Below, piece after piece: positions 40,903-50,730 of a stretch of 64,000 nt of DNA. This DNA comes from an uncultured Flavobacteriales bacterium (lineage in GTDB: Bacteria; Bacteroidota; Bacteroidia; Flavobacteriales; BACL11), in the NCBI GenBank assembly GCA_943788405.1, contig CALSQD010000002.1, positions 670,850-734,849 on the forward strand, in the 5' to 3' direction. Under the pieces are notes generated by a model. That model saw only the letters and a list, made by a program, of their open reading frames with translations. It was not told where the DNA came from and did no database searches. How positions within the stretch are numbered: the stretch's first letter is position 1; each line of letters starts with the position of its first letter. A program made the translations under genes and the position numbers.

Positions 40903-43008
40903 CTAATACTCTACCCTAGCATGATGAATATTTACTAATTTCTTTTTAAATAGTTTTTTCAATTGAGTAATTTCCTTTAGAGTGATATCAGCATTTACAA
41001 ATTGATTCTCCTTAATCTGCTTGTTAATTACACGCTCTATTAAAACATCAATATTCTCAGCTGTAGGATTCTTTAAACTTCTAGCAGATGCCTCAGCAGA
41101 ATCAGCCATCATAAGGATAGCAGTTTCTTTAGAATAAGGCTTTGGACCCGGGTAAGTAAAATCCATTATATCTACTTCCTTTTCAGGAAAGTTAGTAATA
41201 AATTGTTTATAAAAATATTGTACAGTTGTAGTCCCATGATGGGTGCGAATAAAATCAATTAACTCATCAGGCAAATTATGCTCTTTAGCAATTTCAATTC
41301 CATCCAGCACATGGTTAATAATAATATCTGCACTTTCATCAAACTCTATTTCATCATGAGGGTTTAAATTACTACTTTGATTTTCTATAAAATACATAGG
41401 ATTTTTCAATTTACCAATATCATGGTAAACAGCCCCTGCCCTAGTTAATAATGCATTTGCTCCTATTTCCAAAGCTGCCATTTCTGCCAAATTAGCTACC
41501 TGCAAACTATGCTGAAAAGTTCCTGGAGCCTCTTCAGAAAGCCTTCTCAATAATACACTATTTGTATCAGTCAGTTCTAATAAAGAAACATCAGATACTA
41601 AAGAGAATATTTTTTCAAAAAGAAAAATAATTGGATAAGCAAAAAAAGTAAGAGCACCACTAATAGCTAACTGAAACAATACCCCTTTATCAATTCCTAT
41701 AAACGAACCGTCATAAGTAATTGATAAGGATATATAGATTAAAAAATAAACTCCAATAATTTTAGCAACTGATAAAAAAAGTTGTGATCGTTTATACATT
41801 TTAAGCACAGTAAGTATTGATACTATTCCGGCAATTAATTGTAAAAACACAAATTCAAAACCATTTGGCACAATAAAACCAATAATTAGAATAGTAATTA
41901 GATGTGCAAATAGGGCAATCCTATTATCAAAAAAAGCCTTTAAAATAATAGGTGCAATACATAGCGGAACAACATAAATATAATTTACATTAAAGGACAA
42001 CACTACTGATGAAGTAATAACCATTAGTAATATTACACTTAGTATCATACTTATTTTAGTGGTATTATTTAATACCTCAACCCTATACTGCTTGATAAAT
42101 AAGAAAAGAATAAATAAAGATAAAGTAACCAATATAATCTGACCAAGCAATACCAAATAATAAGACAATAAATTCCATTCTTTTCCTTCAAATTGTTGCT
42201 TTAAAGAAAGTAACTTTTGATAACGCTCAGCAGTAACTAATTCACCTTTATTTACAATAATTTGCCCAGCCATAATCAAGCCTTGTGTACTATTAATATT
42301 TTCCAAATCACTTTTAAGCATAGCTTCACTTGCTACTTTATCATAAGTAATATTATGCTCTAAAGAAGAAAGTAAAATAGGAATTAGAAAACTGTATTCA
42401 TCAGCACTAAGGTTACTCAACAAGTTAACTTCATTTGCTGCTGATGTAATACTATATAAATTATCAAGCTTGACCTTTTCAGCAACACTCCCATTTTTTA
42501 ATAAGATATCTAATTCCTTCTTATATTCAAAATCACCTTGCAATTGTATTATTCCTTTTTCATAAATTAACTTCAATTTATCATACCCAAAAACTGCTAA
42601 ATTATGCTTTCTTGTAGTGTTATCTATCTTTTTTTGCTTAAAAATGTTGAAAAAAGTGAATTTATCATCTTTTTTAACATTTTTATCTTTCATCCATTTT
42701 TCTTCAAATTCTTTAACATACTTCTCTGCCTGAAGTTGAAAAATATCAGCATTATAATTAAAAATTGGAGTATGTTCTGAATGAATAATTGCTTGCTCCC
42801 TTTTTATTTCATCACTTGATTTTAGGATTGAAAAATCAAAAGGTGCGATAATAGTTTCATGCATCCAAGGTTTTCCTTTGGTAAATTCATACTTAAATTT
42901 TGCTTGCCTTGGAAAGGCATAAACAATAATTGCTAGAGTTAAAAGAAATAAAAAGATGCGAAACAACTGCTCATGATTGTCTCTTATTTTAATAAGTATA
43001 TTTTTCAT
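40903..43008 (-). CDS. 7TM-HD (PgpH-type) phosphodiesterase
   Basis: A 701-residue membrane protein: one N-terminal TM (about 17-33), an extracytoplasmic 7TMR-HDED domain to about residue 285, seven TM helices (about 290-480), and a cytoplasmic HD domain. HD residues: TFQHSLQVANLAEMAA, then VYHDIGKLKNPMYF, IIINHVLDGIEIA and IRTHHGTT. This architecture is that of PgpH, which hydrolyses cyclic di-AMP; here the activity is inferred from family. Single gene with its own promoter box. Confidence 0.88.
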   Translation of the reverse strand: MKNILIKIRDNHEQLFRIFLFLLTLAIIVYAFPRQAKFKYEFTKGKPWMHETIIAPFDFSILKSSDEIKREQAIIHSEHTPIFNYNADIFQLQAEKYVKEFEEKWMKDKNVKKDDKFTFFNIFKQKKIDNTTRKHNLAVFGYDKLKLIYEKGIIQLQGDFEYKKELDILLKNGSVAEKVKLDNLYSITSAANEVNLLSNLSADEYSFLIPILLSSLEHNITYDKVASEAMLKSDLENINSTQGLIMAGQIIVNKGELVTAERYQKLLSLKQQFEGKEWNLLSYYLVLLGQIILVTLSLFILFLFIKQYRVEVLNNTTKISMILSVILLMVITSSVVLSFNVNYIYVVPLCIAPIILKAFFDNRIALFAHLITILIIGFIVPNGFEFVFLQLIAGIVSILTVLKMYKRSQLFLSVAKIIGVYFLIYISLSITYDGSFIGIDKGVLFQLAISGALTFFAYPIIFLFEKIFSLVSDVSLLELTDTNSVLLRRLSEEAPGTFQHSLQVANLAEMAALEIGANALLTRAGAVYHDIGKLKNPMYFIENQSSNLNPHDEIEFDESADIIINHVLDGIEIAKEHNLPDELIDFIRTHHGTTTVQYFYKQFITNFPEKEVDIMDFTYPGPKPYSKETAILMMADSAEASARSLKNPTAENIDVLIERVINKQIKENQFVNADITLKEITQLKKLFKKKLVNIHHARVEY

Positions 43009-43060
43009 AGATGTATTAATATCAGTAGCGAAAATAAGTATAATTTACATAAATTCGCAC

Positions 43061-43068
43061 CAAATATA
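43061..43068 (-). promoter_or_regulatory. predicted -7 box (TATATTTG) of the 7TM-HD gene
   Basis: Full TAnnTTTG match on the minus strand, 52 bases upstream of the start. Confidence 0.4.
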
Positions 43069-43090
43069 ATAATCAAAATAAAAACAAATA

Positions 43091-44269
43091 ATGAGAGAAG
43101 TAGTAATTGTATCAGCAGTGCGTACCCCAATGGGAAGTTTTGGAGGATCTTTATCATCAGTATCAGCTACAAAAATAGGAGCAGCAGCCATTAAAGGAGC
43201 AATGGAAAAAGCAGGAATTGATGCTAATATTGTGAATGAAGTATACATGGGGAATGTTTTGCAAGCTAATTTAGGACAAGCACCTGCTAGACAAGCTGCT
43301 ATGTTTGCTGGTCTTTCACAAGATGTACCTTGTACTACAATCAACAAAGTATGTTCTTCAGGAATGAAAGCTATTATGTTAGCGGCACAATCAATTAAGT
43401 GTGGTGACAATGATGTCGTTATTGCTGGTGGGATGGAAAATATGTCAAGTGTACCTCATTATTTTGCAAAAGGAAGAACAGGACAGAAATTAGGAGATAT
43501 GAAGTTAGTTGATGGTCTTGTAAAAGATGGCTTAACTGATGTGTACAATAGAGTTCACATGGGAGTTTGTGCAGAAAAATGTGCAACTGAAATGAACTTC
43601 ACAAGAGAAGAACAAGATACTTTTGCTATTGAATCATATAACAGAAGTACGAACTCATGGGCTGAAGGAAAATTTGCTGATGAAATTGTTCCTGTTGAAG
43701 TTCCACAAAGAAGAGGAGATGCTTTAGTAATTACTGAAGATGAAGAATATAAAAATGTGAAAATGGAGAAAATTCCAGCTTTACGACCAGTATTTGACAA
43801 AGAAGGAACAGTTACGGCTGCTAACGCTTCAACACTAAATGATGGTGCTTCAGCATTAGTTCTTATGAGTGCTGAAAAAGCAGCAGAATTGAATTTAACT
43901 CCTTTAGCTAAAATTGTAAGTTATGCTGATGCATCACATGAGCCAGAATGGTTTACAACTGCACCTGCAAAAGCATTGCCAATTGCTTTAGGAAAAGCAG
44001 GATTAGCTACAACTGATGTTGATTATTTCGAATTGAATGAAGCATTTTCAGTAGTTGGTTTAGCAAATATGAAAATTTTAGATTTAGATACTAGTAAAGT
44101 AAATGTAAATGGTGGTGCAGTTTCTATTGGTCATCCTCTAGGAAGTTCAGGATCAAGAATTATCGTTACACTGATTAATGTTTTAAAACAAAATGGTGGT
44201 AAAGTTGGTGCTGCTGGAATTTGTAATGGTGGTGGTGGCGCTTCTGCAATGGTTATTGAGTTGATATAA
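43091..44269 (+). CDS. acetyl-CoA C-acetyltransferase (thiolase)
   Basis: A 392-residue thiolase II. Catalytic Cys88 in INKVCSSGMKA, the GGMENMS block, His in GHPLGSSGSR (about 347) and the second Cys in GICNGGGGAS (about 377). It condenses or cleaves acetoacetyl-CoA in the cytoplasm; the biosynthetic AtoB/PhaA type is more likely than the long-chain FadA type by length and motifs. Its stop shares one base with the next start (TAATG). Confidence 0.93.
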   Translation: MREVVIVSAVRTPMGSFGGSLSSVSATKIGAAAIKGAMEKAGIDANIVNEVYMGNVLQANLGQAPARQAAMFAGLSQDVPCTTINKVCSSGMKAIMLAAQSIKCGDNDVVIAGGMENMSSVPHYFAKGRTGQKLGDMKLVDGLVKDGLTDVYNRVHMGVCAEKCATEMNFTREEQDTFAIESYNRSTNSWAEGKFADEIVPVEVPQRRGDALVITEDEEYKNVKMEKIPALRPVFDKEGTVTAANASTLNDGASALVLMSAEKAAELNLTPLAKIVSYADASHEPEWFTTAPAKALPIALGKAGLATTDVDYFELNEAFSVVGLANMKILDLDTSKVNVNGGAVSIGHPLGSSGSRIIVTLINVLKQNGGKVGAAGICNGGGGASAMVIELI

Positions 44270-45033
44270 TGAAATACGGAATTTCTAACCTTTCAATCGT
44301 CCCAATGAGGGCTGAGGCTGCTGATCAGTCAGAAATGGTAAACCAAATACTTTTTGGTGAACATTTTAAAGTGTTAGAAAGCAGAAAAAAGTTTAGTAAA
44401 ATTCGCCTTTCTCATGATAGCTATGAAGGATGGATTTGCAACAAACAATGGATAGAAATTCAAGAAGATATTTACAAAAATCTAGATAAAGAAGTAGCAA
44501 CAATTACTACTGACATACTAGATATAATCACTAAAGATCATCATCAACCTATTGTTATAGGAAGTATTTTACCAAGTTATAAAAGTGGGCATGCACTTAT
44601 CAATAATGAAATGTATCAATTTGATGGTTTAACAACTCCTGGTTTTGTAAAGAAAGAAAAGTTAGTTGAGAATGCCTTAATGTATTTAAACGCTCCCTAT
44701 TTATGGGGAGGTCGTTCTCCAGTAGGAATCGACTGCTCTGGTTTCACTCAAATAGTATATCGTTTACAAGGTGTTGACTTACCAAGAGATGCATATCAAC
44801 AAGCCAAGGTAGGTACAACATTAAGTTTTGTTGAAGAAAGTGAACCTGGTGACTTAGCCTTTTTTGATAATAATGAAGGAAAAATTATTCATGTTGGTAT
44901 TATCTTAGAGGACAATCACATTGTTCATGCATCAGGGAAAGTTAGAATTGATAGAATTGATCAGCAAGGAATATTTAATACTGAGCTTGGAGTTCATACG
45001 CATAAATTACGATTGATAAAAAGCATTTGTTAA
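44269..45033 (+). CDS. NlpC/P60 (C40) cysteine peptidase
   Basis: A 254-residue protein with a bacterial SH3 domain (about 5-68, ending YEGWICNKQW), a second SH3-like part to about 130, and a C-terminal NlpC/P60 domain: catalytic Cys156 in GIDCSGFTQ, His in IIHVGIIL, and the third polar residue in NHIVHASGK. Such enzymes cut peptidoglycan stem peptides between D-Glu and the diamino acid. No signal peptide is present, so it may act on muropeptides in the cytoplasm (recycling). Coupled to thiolase by overlap. Confidence 0.88.
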   Translation: MKYGISNLSIVPMRAEAADQSEMVNQILFGEHFKVLESRKKFSKIRLSHDSYEGWICNKQWIEIQEDIYKNLDKEVATITTDILDIITKDHHQPIVIGSILPSYKSGHALINNEMYQFDGLTTPGFVKKEKLVENALMYLNAPYLWGGRSPVGIDCSGFTQIVYRLQGVDLPRDAYQQAKVGTTLSFVEESEPGDLAFFDNNEGKIIHVGIILEDNHIVHASGKVRIDRIDQQGIFNTELGVHTHKLRLIKSIC

Positions 45034-45034
45034 G

Positions 45035-46306
45035 ATGCAAAATATTCCTTTAGCCGAAAGAATACGCCCTAGAAAACTTGCAGAAGTTATAGGGCAAAAA
45101 CATTTAATTGGCGAAAAAGGAACGCTAAAAACAGCTATAAATAACAAGCTAATCCCTTCTATGATTTTTTGGGGACCACCTGGAGTTGGGAAAACTACCC
45201 TTTCCAATTTAATTGCTCAAGAACTTGATCGTCCCTTCTACACATTATCAGCTATTAACTCTGGAGTAAAGGATGTGCGTGAAGTAATCCATAAAGCATC
45301 ATCCTTAGGACTTTTTGGCAAAAATATTCCTATCCTATTTATTGATGAAATACATAGGTTTAGCAAAGCACAACAGGACTCTTTATTAGGTGCTGTTGAA
45401 AGAGGCGTAATCACCCTTATTGGGGCAACTACCGAAAACCCTTCTTTTGAAGTAATCTCTGCCCTACTCTCTCGCTCACAAGTTTATGTTTTAGAATCTT
45501 TATCCAAAGATGATTTACAAGATTTATTGGAAAGAGCCATCAGCCAAGATGAAGTACTAAGCAAACAAAATATCACCTTAAAGGAAACAGAATCCTTAAT
45601 GCAAATATCAGGTGGAGATGCAAGAAAATTGTTAAATATACTGGAGCTAGTTGTTAGTTCTGTTGATGATAAAGAAATCATCATTACCAATAATTTAGTA
45701 GTAGAAAAAGCACAACAAAATATTATTCGTTATGATAAAAATGGGGAGCAACATTATGATATTATTTGTGCCTTTATCAAATCAATAAGAGGAAGTGATC
45801 CTAATGCGGCTGTATATTGGCTAGCAAGAATGATTGAAGGAGGAGAAGATGTAAAATTTATTGCTAGAAGATTGCTTATTCTAGCTTCTGAAGATATTGG
45901 AAATGCCAACCCAACAGCTTTGGTAATTGCAAATAATTGTTTTCAAGCAGTAAATGTTATTGGATTTCCTGAGGCAAGAATCACTCTTTCACAAGCTGTA
46001 ATTTATTTAGCTTGTTCACCAAAAAGCAATTCAGCTTATATGGCAATTAATGATGCTCAGCAAGAAGTTAGAAGCAGTGCGAATCTTTCTGTTCCTTTAC
46101 ATTTAAGAAATGCACCTACAAAACTTATGAAAGAATTGGGATATGGGAAGGATTATTTATATTCACACAACAAACCTACTGATAGTCAAGAGTTTTTACC
46201 TGATGAAATAAGTGGAAATTCTTTTTACAAACCATCAAACAATAGCAAAGAAAATGCGTTTAAAGAAGGATTGAAAAACCTTTGGAAAGGGAAATATAAT
46301 TATTAA
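45035..46306 (+). CDS. rarA: replication-associated recombination protein RarA
   Basis: A 423-residue clamp-loader-like AAA+ ATPase (also MgsA/WRNIP1). N-terminus PLAERIRPRKLAEVIGQKHL, Walker A WGPPGVGKTTL, Walker B ILFIDEIHRFSKAQQD, sensor 1 LIGATTENPSFEV, then the tetramerisation domain with GEQHYDIICAFIKSIRGSDPNAAVYWLARM. It acts at stalled forks. Starts one base after the peptidase stop, so it belongs to the same transcript. Confidence 0.95.
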   Translation: MQNIPLAERIRPRKLAEVIGQKHLIGEKGTLKTAINNKLIPSMIFWGPPGVGKTTLSNLIAQELDRPFYTLSAINSGVKDVREVIHKASSLGLFGKNIPILFIDEIHRFSKAQQDSLLGAVERGVITLIGATTENPSFEVISALLSRSQVYVLESLSKDDLQDLLERAISQDEVLSKQNITLKETESLMQISGGDARKLLNILELVVSSVDDKEIIITNNLVVEKAQQNIIRYDKNGEQHYDIICAFIKSIRGSDPNAAVYWLARMIEGGEDVKFIARRLLILASEDIGNANPTALVIANNCFQAVNVIGFPEARITLSQAVIYLACSPKSNSAYMAINDAQQEVRSSANLSVPLHLRNAPTKLMKELGYGKDYLYSHNKPTDSQEFLPDEISGNSFYKPSNNSKENAFKEGLKNLWKGKYNY

Positions 46307-46308
46307 TC

Positions 46309-46316
46309 TATCTTTG
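46309..46316 (+). promoter_or_regulatory. predicted -7 box (TATCTTTG) abutting the lipoprotein start
   Basis: Full TAnnTTTG match ending 4 bases before the ATG at 46321; a TTTG 24 bases further upstream (46281) may be the -33 element. Confidence 0.45.
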
Positions 46317-46320
46317 TAAA

Positions 46321-48333
46321 ATGAAGCAACTATTACTTTTATTAGTCACTACACTCCTACTTTTTTCTTGTAAACACGAATTAGAAAAACCTACTTGGGA
46401 TGTGGATATGATTGTTCCCTTAGCACATACCAAATTGAACATTAACAATATCATTACTGATAGTGCAACAATTATTAGTGAGGATGCTGAAGGATTTATT
46501 TCTCTTGTTTACCAAGAATCATTGTTAAATGTAAATTATGACTCTTTAATTGTTTTAGAAACTGAATCAGAAGAAAAATCAATAAGAATTGACTCAGTAG
46601 ATTTTGATGATGTTGTTATAGAACACAACATAACTATTGGAAGTGTTATCAATGAAGTTCCTTTCGGTACAATTTTATTTCCTGATGGTAGTCAAAGGGA
46701 TATTCCTGCTATGCCAGGAATTATTCAAAATGATACCATTGATATTGATGCAAGTGATTATTTTGAAAGCATGACCCTTTACAATGGAATGTTGAACCTT
46801 GAACTTATTAATGGTTTTCCTACCGACATTTCAAATGTAAGTTTTGCTTTGTACAATTCAACTAATCAAAACTTGATAGCTACTTTTACAACTCCATTAA
46901 TTGAAAGTGGAGATACTTACACTGAGTCTGTATCAGTGGCTGGTGAAACATTAGACCACATAATGATTGGACTGATAAATAACATGGATATTGATGCAAG
47001 TAACGGGCTAGTTCCAATTGATTATAATGATGCAATAACAACTAAAATATCCATTACTGATATTAAAATAATGGAAGCAACTGCTTACTTCCCTAATCAA
47101 TTATTGCATGAAGAAAATGTAGAGGAATCATTTGAACTAGGTGCTGCAAGGCTTACTGAAATTGGAATAAAGACAGGAAGTGTTACCATTAACGCTTTAA
47201 GCACATTACCTGATACAGGAACAATTATTTATGCTATACCATCATTATCAAAAAATGGAACAACATTTGAAACAGAAGTGAAGATACCACCAAATACTAA
47301 TGGAGTTCCTACACAATTCGTATTTAACTTTGATGGTTATATTATGGACTTAACAGGAAAAGAAGGAAGAGTTGGTGGCGATACAGTAAACACTATTTAC
47401 GCTACATTAGCGGCTTATTTGGATTCCACTGGTGAATTAGAAACCATACACCAAGTAGATAGTTTTTACTTATTCAATGAATATGCATTTACTCCTGAAT
47501 ACGCTAAAGGTTATATTGGTCAGGATACTTTATTGTTAGGTCCTGAAACGGTAGAGACTGATGTATTTGACCTAATAGAATCAGGAAATATTGATTTAGA
47601 AAGTGCTAAAATAAGTATAGCAGTTAACAACTACATTGGTGCAGATGCTGGATTTCAAATCAATAACCTAAGTGCTTCAAATGGGGAAACAGAAGTAAAT
47701 GCCGTAATTCACAATAACGAAATTCATATTATTGAAAGAGCAAGTTTATCAGCAGGAAATATAATAACACCTACCTTTTCGGAAATTGTTATTGAAGCAA
47801 ATGAAATGCTTGAGATATTCCCTAATGAGATAAGTACTAGCGCTACATTTTATCTAAACCCTAATGAGCAAGCAGCAACTGAAGATTTCCTTTTCCCTGC
47901 CTACCCTATGGAAGCAAATTTAGAGGTAGAAATACCACTTAGTTTTATTGCAAATGAACTTACTTTAAGTAATAGCTCAGAAGTAGAAATAGAAAATATT
48001 GAAGAAATAGAAATACTATACATTAGCATTGAAAACGGATTACCACTAGAAGCAACACTAACTTTAATTGCTATGGATGAGTACGATCAAGTTAGCGATA
48101 CCTTAATGAACAAGCAACAAGTTATAGCAGGAATAAGCAATGCTAATGGAAGGGTTATTGAGAACTCAACATCAACTTTAGAAATTAAAAACACTGACTT
48201 TACACACATAAAAAGCATAAAAGCAGTAGCTAGTTTTAACACACAACCTCAGCAAGAATACATAAGCATATATAGCAATTATACAATGGATATCACCCTA
48301 AGTGCTAAACTGAGTAAAACCATAGGCGAATAA
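46321..48333 (+). CDS. large uncharacterised lipoprotein
   Basis: A 670-residue lipoprotein (LLLFSC, Cys17) made of repeated beta-sandwich-like segments rich in Ser/Asn/Thr/Ile/Glu, beginning KPTWDVDMIVPLAHTKLNI, a start I associate with Bacteroidota lipoproteins paired with DUF5723 proteins. No enzymatic motif. Its stop overlaps the next start (TAATG), so the two products probably work together at the outer membrane. Function unknown. Confidence 0.75.
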   Translation: MKQLLLLLVTTLLLFSCKHELEKPTWDVDMIVPLAHTKLNINNIITDSATIISEDAEGFISLVYQESLLNVNYDSLIVLETESEEKSIRIDSVDFDDVVIEHNITIGSVINEVPFGTILFPDGSQRDIPAMPGIIQNDTIDIDASDYFESMTLYNGMLNLELINGFPTDISNVSFALYNSTNQNLIATFTTPLIESGDTYTESVSVAGETLDHIMIGLINNMDIDASNGLVPIDYNDAITTKISITDIKIMEATAYFPNQLLHEENVEESFELGAARLTEIGIKTGSVTINALSTLPDTGTIIYAIPSLSKNGTTFETEVKIPPNTNGVPTQFVFNFDGYIMDLTGKEGRVGGDTVNTIYATLAAYLDSTGELETIHQVDSFYLFNEYAFTPEYAKGYIGQDTLLLGPETVETDVFDLIESGNIDLESAKISIAVNNYIGADAGFQINNLSASNGETEVNAVIHNNEIHIIERASLSAGNIITPTFSEIVIEANEMLEIFPNEISTSATFYLNPNEQAATEDFLFPAYPMEANLEVEIPLSFIANELTLSNSSEVEIENIEEIEILYISIENGLPLEATLTLIAMDEYDQVSDTLMNKQQVIAGISNANGRVIENSTSTLEIKNTDFTHIKSIKAVASFNTQPQQEYISIYSNYTMDITLSAKLSKTIGE

Positions 48334-49577
48334 TGAAAAGACTACTAATCATCTTATTAAGTTTACCCTTATTTGTTCATGCACAAGAGATAACAACACT
48401 TGAATTACCAAAACAAATAAAGCATGAAATAAGCTTCAACTCTAACCTATTATTTGAAAGCAGTAGCTTAGACAAGAGTTTCCTAAATACAATGCTATAT
48501 GGTGGTTACATAACCGACACCATGAAATCAAAATGGATAAATGCAGGAGGAAATAACAATATTATTTACACTGAGATAAGCAATAGTATTGCATACAATT
48601 ACCATTTTAAAAACCAAAGTATCGGTTTTAGTTTTGCGGATAGAAATATACTTAACGCTAGTTTTACTGATGATTTATTACGCTTAGGGTTTGAAGGGAA
48701 TTTTCATCATCAGGATAAAACATTGGACTTTGGAGGAACAAGCATAAGAGCCAATCGTTTTCAGCAATACAAACTTAGCTATGCTTACAAAGGCGTTAAA
48801 GCTGGGCTATCCTTTTTAGCAGGAAATCATCATTTATCCTATATTGTTGAAAAAGGAAGTTTGTACACTGCCCCATTTGGTACTAGCTTGGATATTGCCT
48901 ATGATATGAATGCTTTTGTAACAGACACCTCAACTGCTAATCCTTTTGCAAATAACGGCAATGGAATGGCTTTGGATTTAAGTACTGACTTCAGCATTAA
49001 CGCATACGACATTCACCTTTCACTTACGGATTTAGGATTTATTATGTGGAACCCCTCCTCCATAACTTTGGCTACTGATAGTAACTTTAGTTTTAGTGGA
49101 ATTGAGGTAGAAGATGCTTTCAATTTTAATGATTCTTTAATTGAGATTAGTACTCCTGAGGATATATTAAAAACGAATAACAATGCATTTAAAAGCTATA
49201 TACCTGCTACATTTCATGTTTCAATTTCAGGAGATGTGGAGCATAAATGTTTCACAACTTTTAGGGCTGGTATAGTTGCAAAATGGCAACCACATCAGGA
49301 TAACATGCTTTTGTCATTTGCAAAAATAGGACAAGGATTTAGGGAAAGTAATTTTAGCCCTTTGTTCTATTTAAAAACTCAGGCAATAATGAAATACGGA
49401 ACAATACTACCAAGCATCAGTTATGGTGGCTATACGGCCGACTTTAACCTTGGCCTGGCATATTCTGTAGGTAAAAAACATAAATTTATACTAGGTAGTC
49501 ATCACATTGAGGATATACTTAATGGCGATAAAACAAAAGCAGTAAGCCTTTATTTAACCCTTAGCACCCAATTTTAA
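48333..49577 (+). CDS. DUF5723 family outer-membrane protein
   Basis: A 414-residue exported barrel-like protein: signal peptide (ends FVHAQ), HEISFNSNLLFESSSLDKSFLN, then SIGFSFADRNILNASFTDDLLRLGFEGN and repeated amphipathic strands to the final YLTLSTQF with terminal Phe. The pattern fits the DUF5723 family, which resembles PorV/FadL-type barrels. Coupled to the lipoprotein before it; kdsA starts one base after its stop. Confidence 0.75.
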   Translation: MKRLLIILLSLPLFVHAQEITTLELPKQIKHEISFNSNLLFESSSLDKSFLNTMLYGGYITDTMKSKWINAGGNNNIIYTEISNSIAYNYHFKNQSIGFSFADRNILNASFTDDLLRLGFEGNFHHQDKTLDFGGTSIRANRFQQYKLSYAYKGVKAGLSFLAGNHHLSYIVEKGSLYTAPFGTSLDIAYDMNAFVTDTSTANPFANNGNGMALDLSTDFSINAYDIHLSLTDLGFIMWNPSSITLATDSNFSFSGIEVEDAFNFNDSLIEISTPEDILKTNNNAFKSYIPATFHVSISGDVEHKCFTTFRAGIVAKWQPHQDNMLLSFAKIGQGFRESNFSPLFYLKTQAIMKYGTILPSISYGGYTADFNLGLAYSVGKKHKFILGSHHIEDILNGDKTKAVSLYLTLSTQF

Positions 49578-49578
49578 T

Positions 49579-50391
49579 ATGTTAGCAAAAATCAACAAAA
49601 TACAACATCAAAGGAGTGGAAATTTCTTTTTACTGGCAGGACCTTGTGCTATTGAAGGGGAGGAAATGGCAATGGAAATTGCTGAGAAAATAATTGCGAT
49701 AACCAACAAATTAGAAATCCCGTTCATCTTTAAAGGCAGTTACCGAAAAGCAAACAGAAGCAGGATAGATTCTTTTACTGGAATTGGCGATATGGAGGCT
49801 TTATCAATCCTAAAAAAAGTGGGCGAACGCTTTAACATACCAACTGTAACCGACATACACACTGCTGAGGAGGCCGCAATTGCAGCCCAATATGTGGATG
49901 TATTGCAAATACCTGCCTTTTTGTGCCGACAAACGGATTTACTAGTAGCAGCAGCAAAAACCGGTAAGGTGGTAAACATCAAAAAAGGACAGTTCCTAGC
50001 CCCAGAAAGCATGGTGCATGCCGTAACCAAAGTTAAGGAAAGCGGGAACAATGCCGTAATGCTAACCGACAGAGGAACTATGTTTGGCTACCAAGATATG
50101 GTAGTAGATTTTAGGGGTATCCCTACTATGAAGGATTTTGGCGTTCCTGTTATTTTGGACATCACTCACTCCTTACAACAGCCCAACCAAAGCAGTGGCA
50201 TAACGGGTGGTAAGCCAGCAATGATTGAAACCATTGCCAAGGCAGGTGTTGCTACAGGTGTTGATGGTTTGTTCATTGAAACTCACCCCAACCCTTCCCA
50301 AGCAAAATCAGATGGAGCAAATATGCTGCAACTTGATAAACTAGAGGATTTACTTACTAAATTGGTGAAAATTAGGAAAGCAATCGTTTAG
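49579..50391 (+). CDS. kdsA: 3-deoxy-8-phosphooctulonate (KDO-8-P) synthase
   Basis: A 270-residue TIM-barrel aldolase-type synthase condensing PEP and arabinose 5-phosphate for lipid A inner core. Blocks: LLAGPCAIEGEEMAMEIAEKI, FKGSYRKANRSRIDSFTGIGD, PTVTDIHTAEEA, LQIPAFLCRQTDLLVAAAKTG, NIKKGQFLAPESM, LTDRGTMFGYQDMVVDFR, THPNPSQAKSDGANM. GC content rises a little in this gene. Last gene of a possible 46.3-50.4 kb transcript. Confidence 0.96.
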   Translation: MLAKINKIQHQRSGNFFLLAGPCAIEGEEMAMEIAEKIIAITNKLEIPFIFKGSYRKANRSRIDSFTGIGDMEALSILKKVGERFNIPTVTDIHTAEEAAIAAQYVDVLQIPAFLCRQTDLLVAAAKTGKVVNIKKGQFLAPESMVHAVTKVKESGNNAVMLTDRGTMFGYQDMVVDFRGIPTMKDFGVPVILDITHSLQQPNQSSGITGGKPAMIETIAKAGVATGVDGLFIETHPNPSQAKSDGANMLQLDKLEDLLTKLVKIRKAIV

Positions 50392-50420
50392 GTAAAAATC
50401 AAAAAATTAGGTTTTAATAA

Positions 50421-50651
50421 CTATATCCAAGGATATAGTGGCTAAGGACAAGGAAATGATGACTATATCCAAGGATATACTAGCAAAGGATAGGTATATA
50501 GTGGCTATATCCAAAGATATGATGACAAAGGACAGGGATATAGTGACTATATCCAAAGATATGGTGGCAAAAGACAGGGATATGATGACTACAACCAAGG
50601 ATATAGTAGCAAAGGACAAGGATATGATGACTATATCCCATTCTGGCAGAG
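50421..50651. repeat. 21-bp-period tandem array with 42-bp higher order, about 11 units
   Basis: Units alternate: odd units CTATATCCAARGATATRRTG, even units CAAAGGACARGGATATRRTG, each 21 bases (starts at 50421, 50442, 50463, 50484 and so on to 50631). Many units contain the near-palindrome TATATCCAAGGATATA. Both strands are open as seven-residue repeats because of the period; there is no credible start or stop context, so I call it non-coding. It follows kdsA directly. Confidence 0.85.
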
Positions 50652-50672
50652 CAAAAACCTAAGATATAATAG

Positions 50673-50710
50673 AAATCCCCAAGTTTTATAGGATAAAAAC
50701 TTGGGGATTT
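50673..50710. terminator. bidirectional terminator
   Basis: AAATCCCCAAGTTTT and AAAACTTGGGGATTT form a 15-base stem around an 8-base loop between the kdsA side and the convergent small gene. Confidence 0.85.
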
Positions 50711-50730
50711 AACTTAAAAACTACTTTTTG

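Noticed and set aside
50407-50662. Open frames on both strands across the repeats after kdsA
   Set aside because: Both strands are open for the same periodic reason; products are heptad repeats with no start support.
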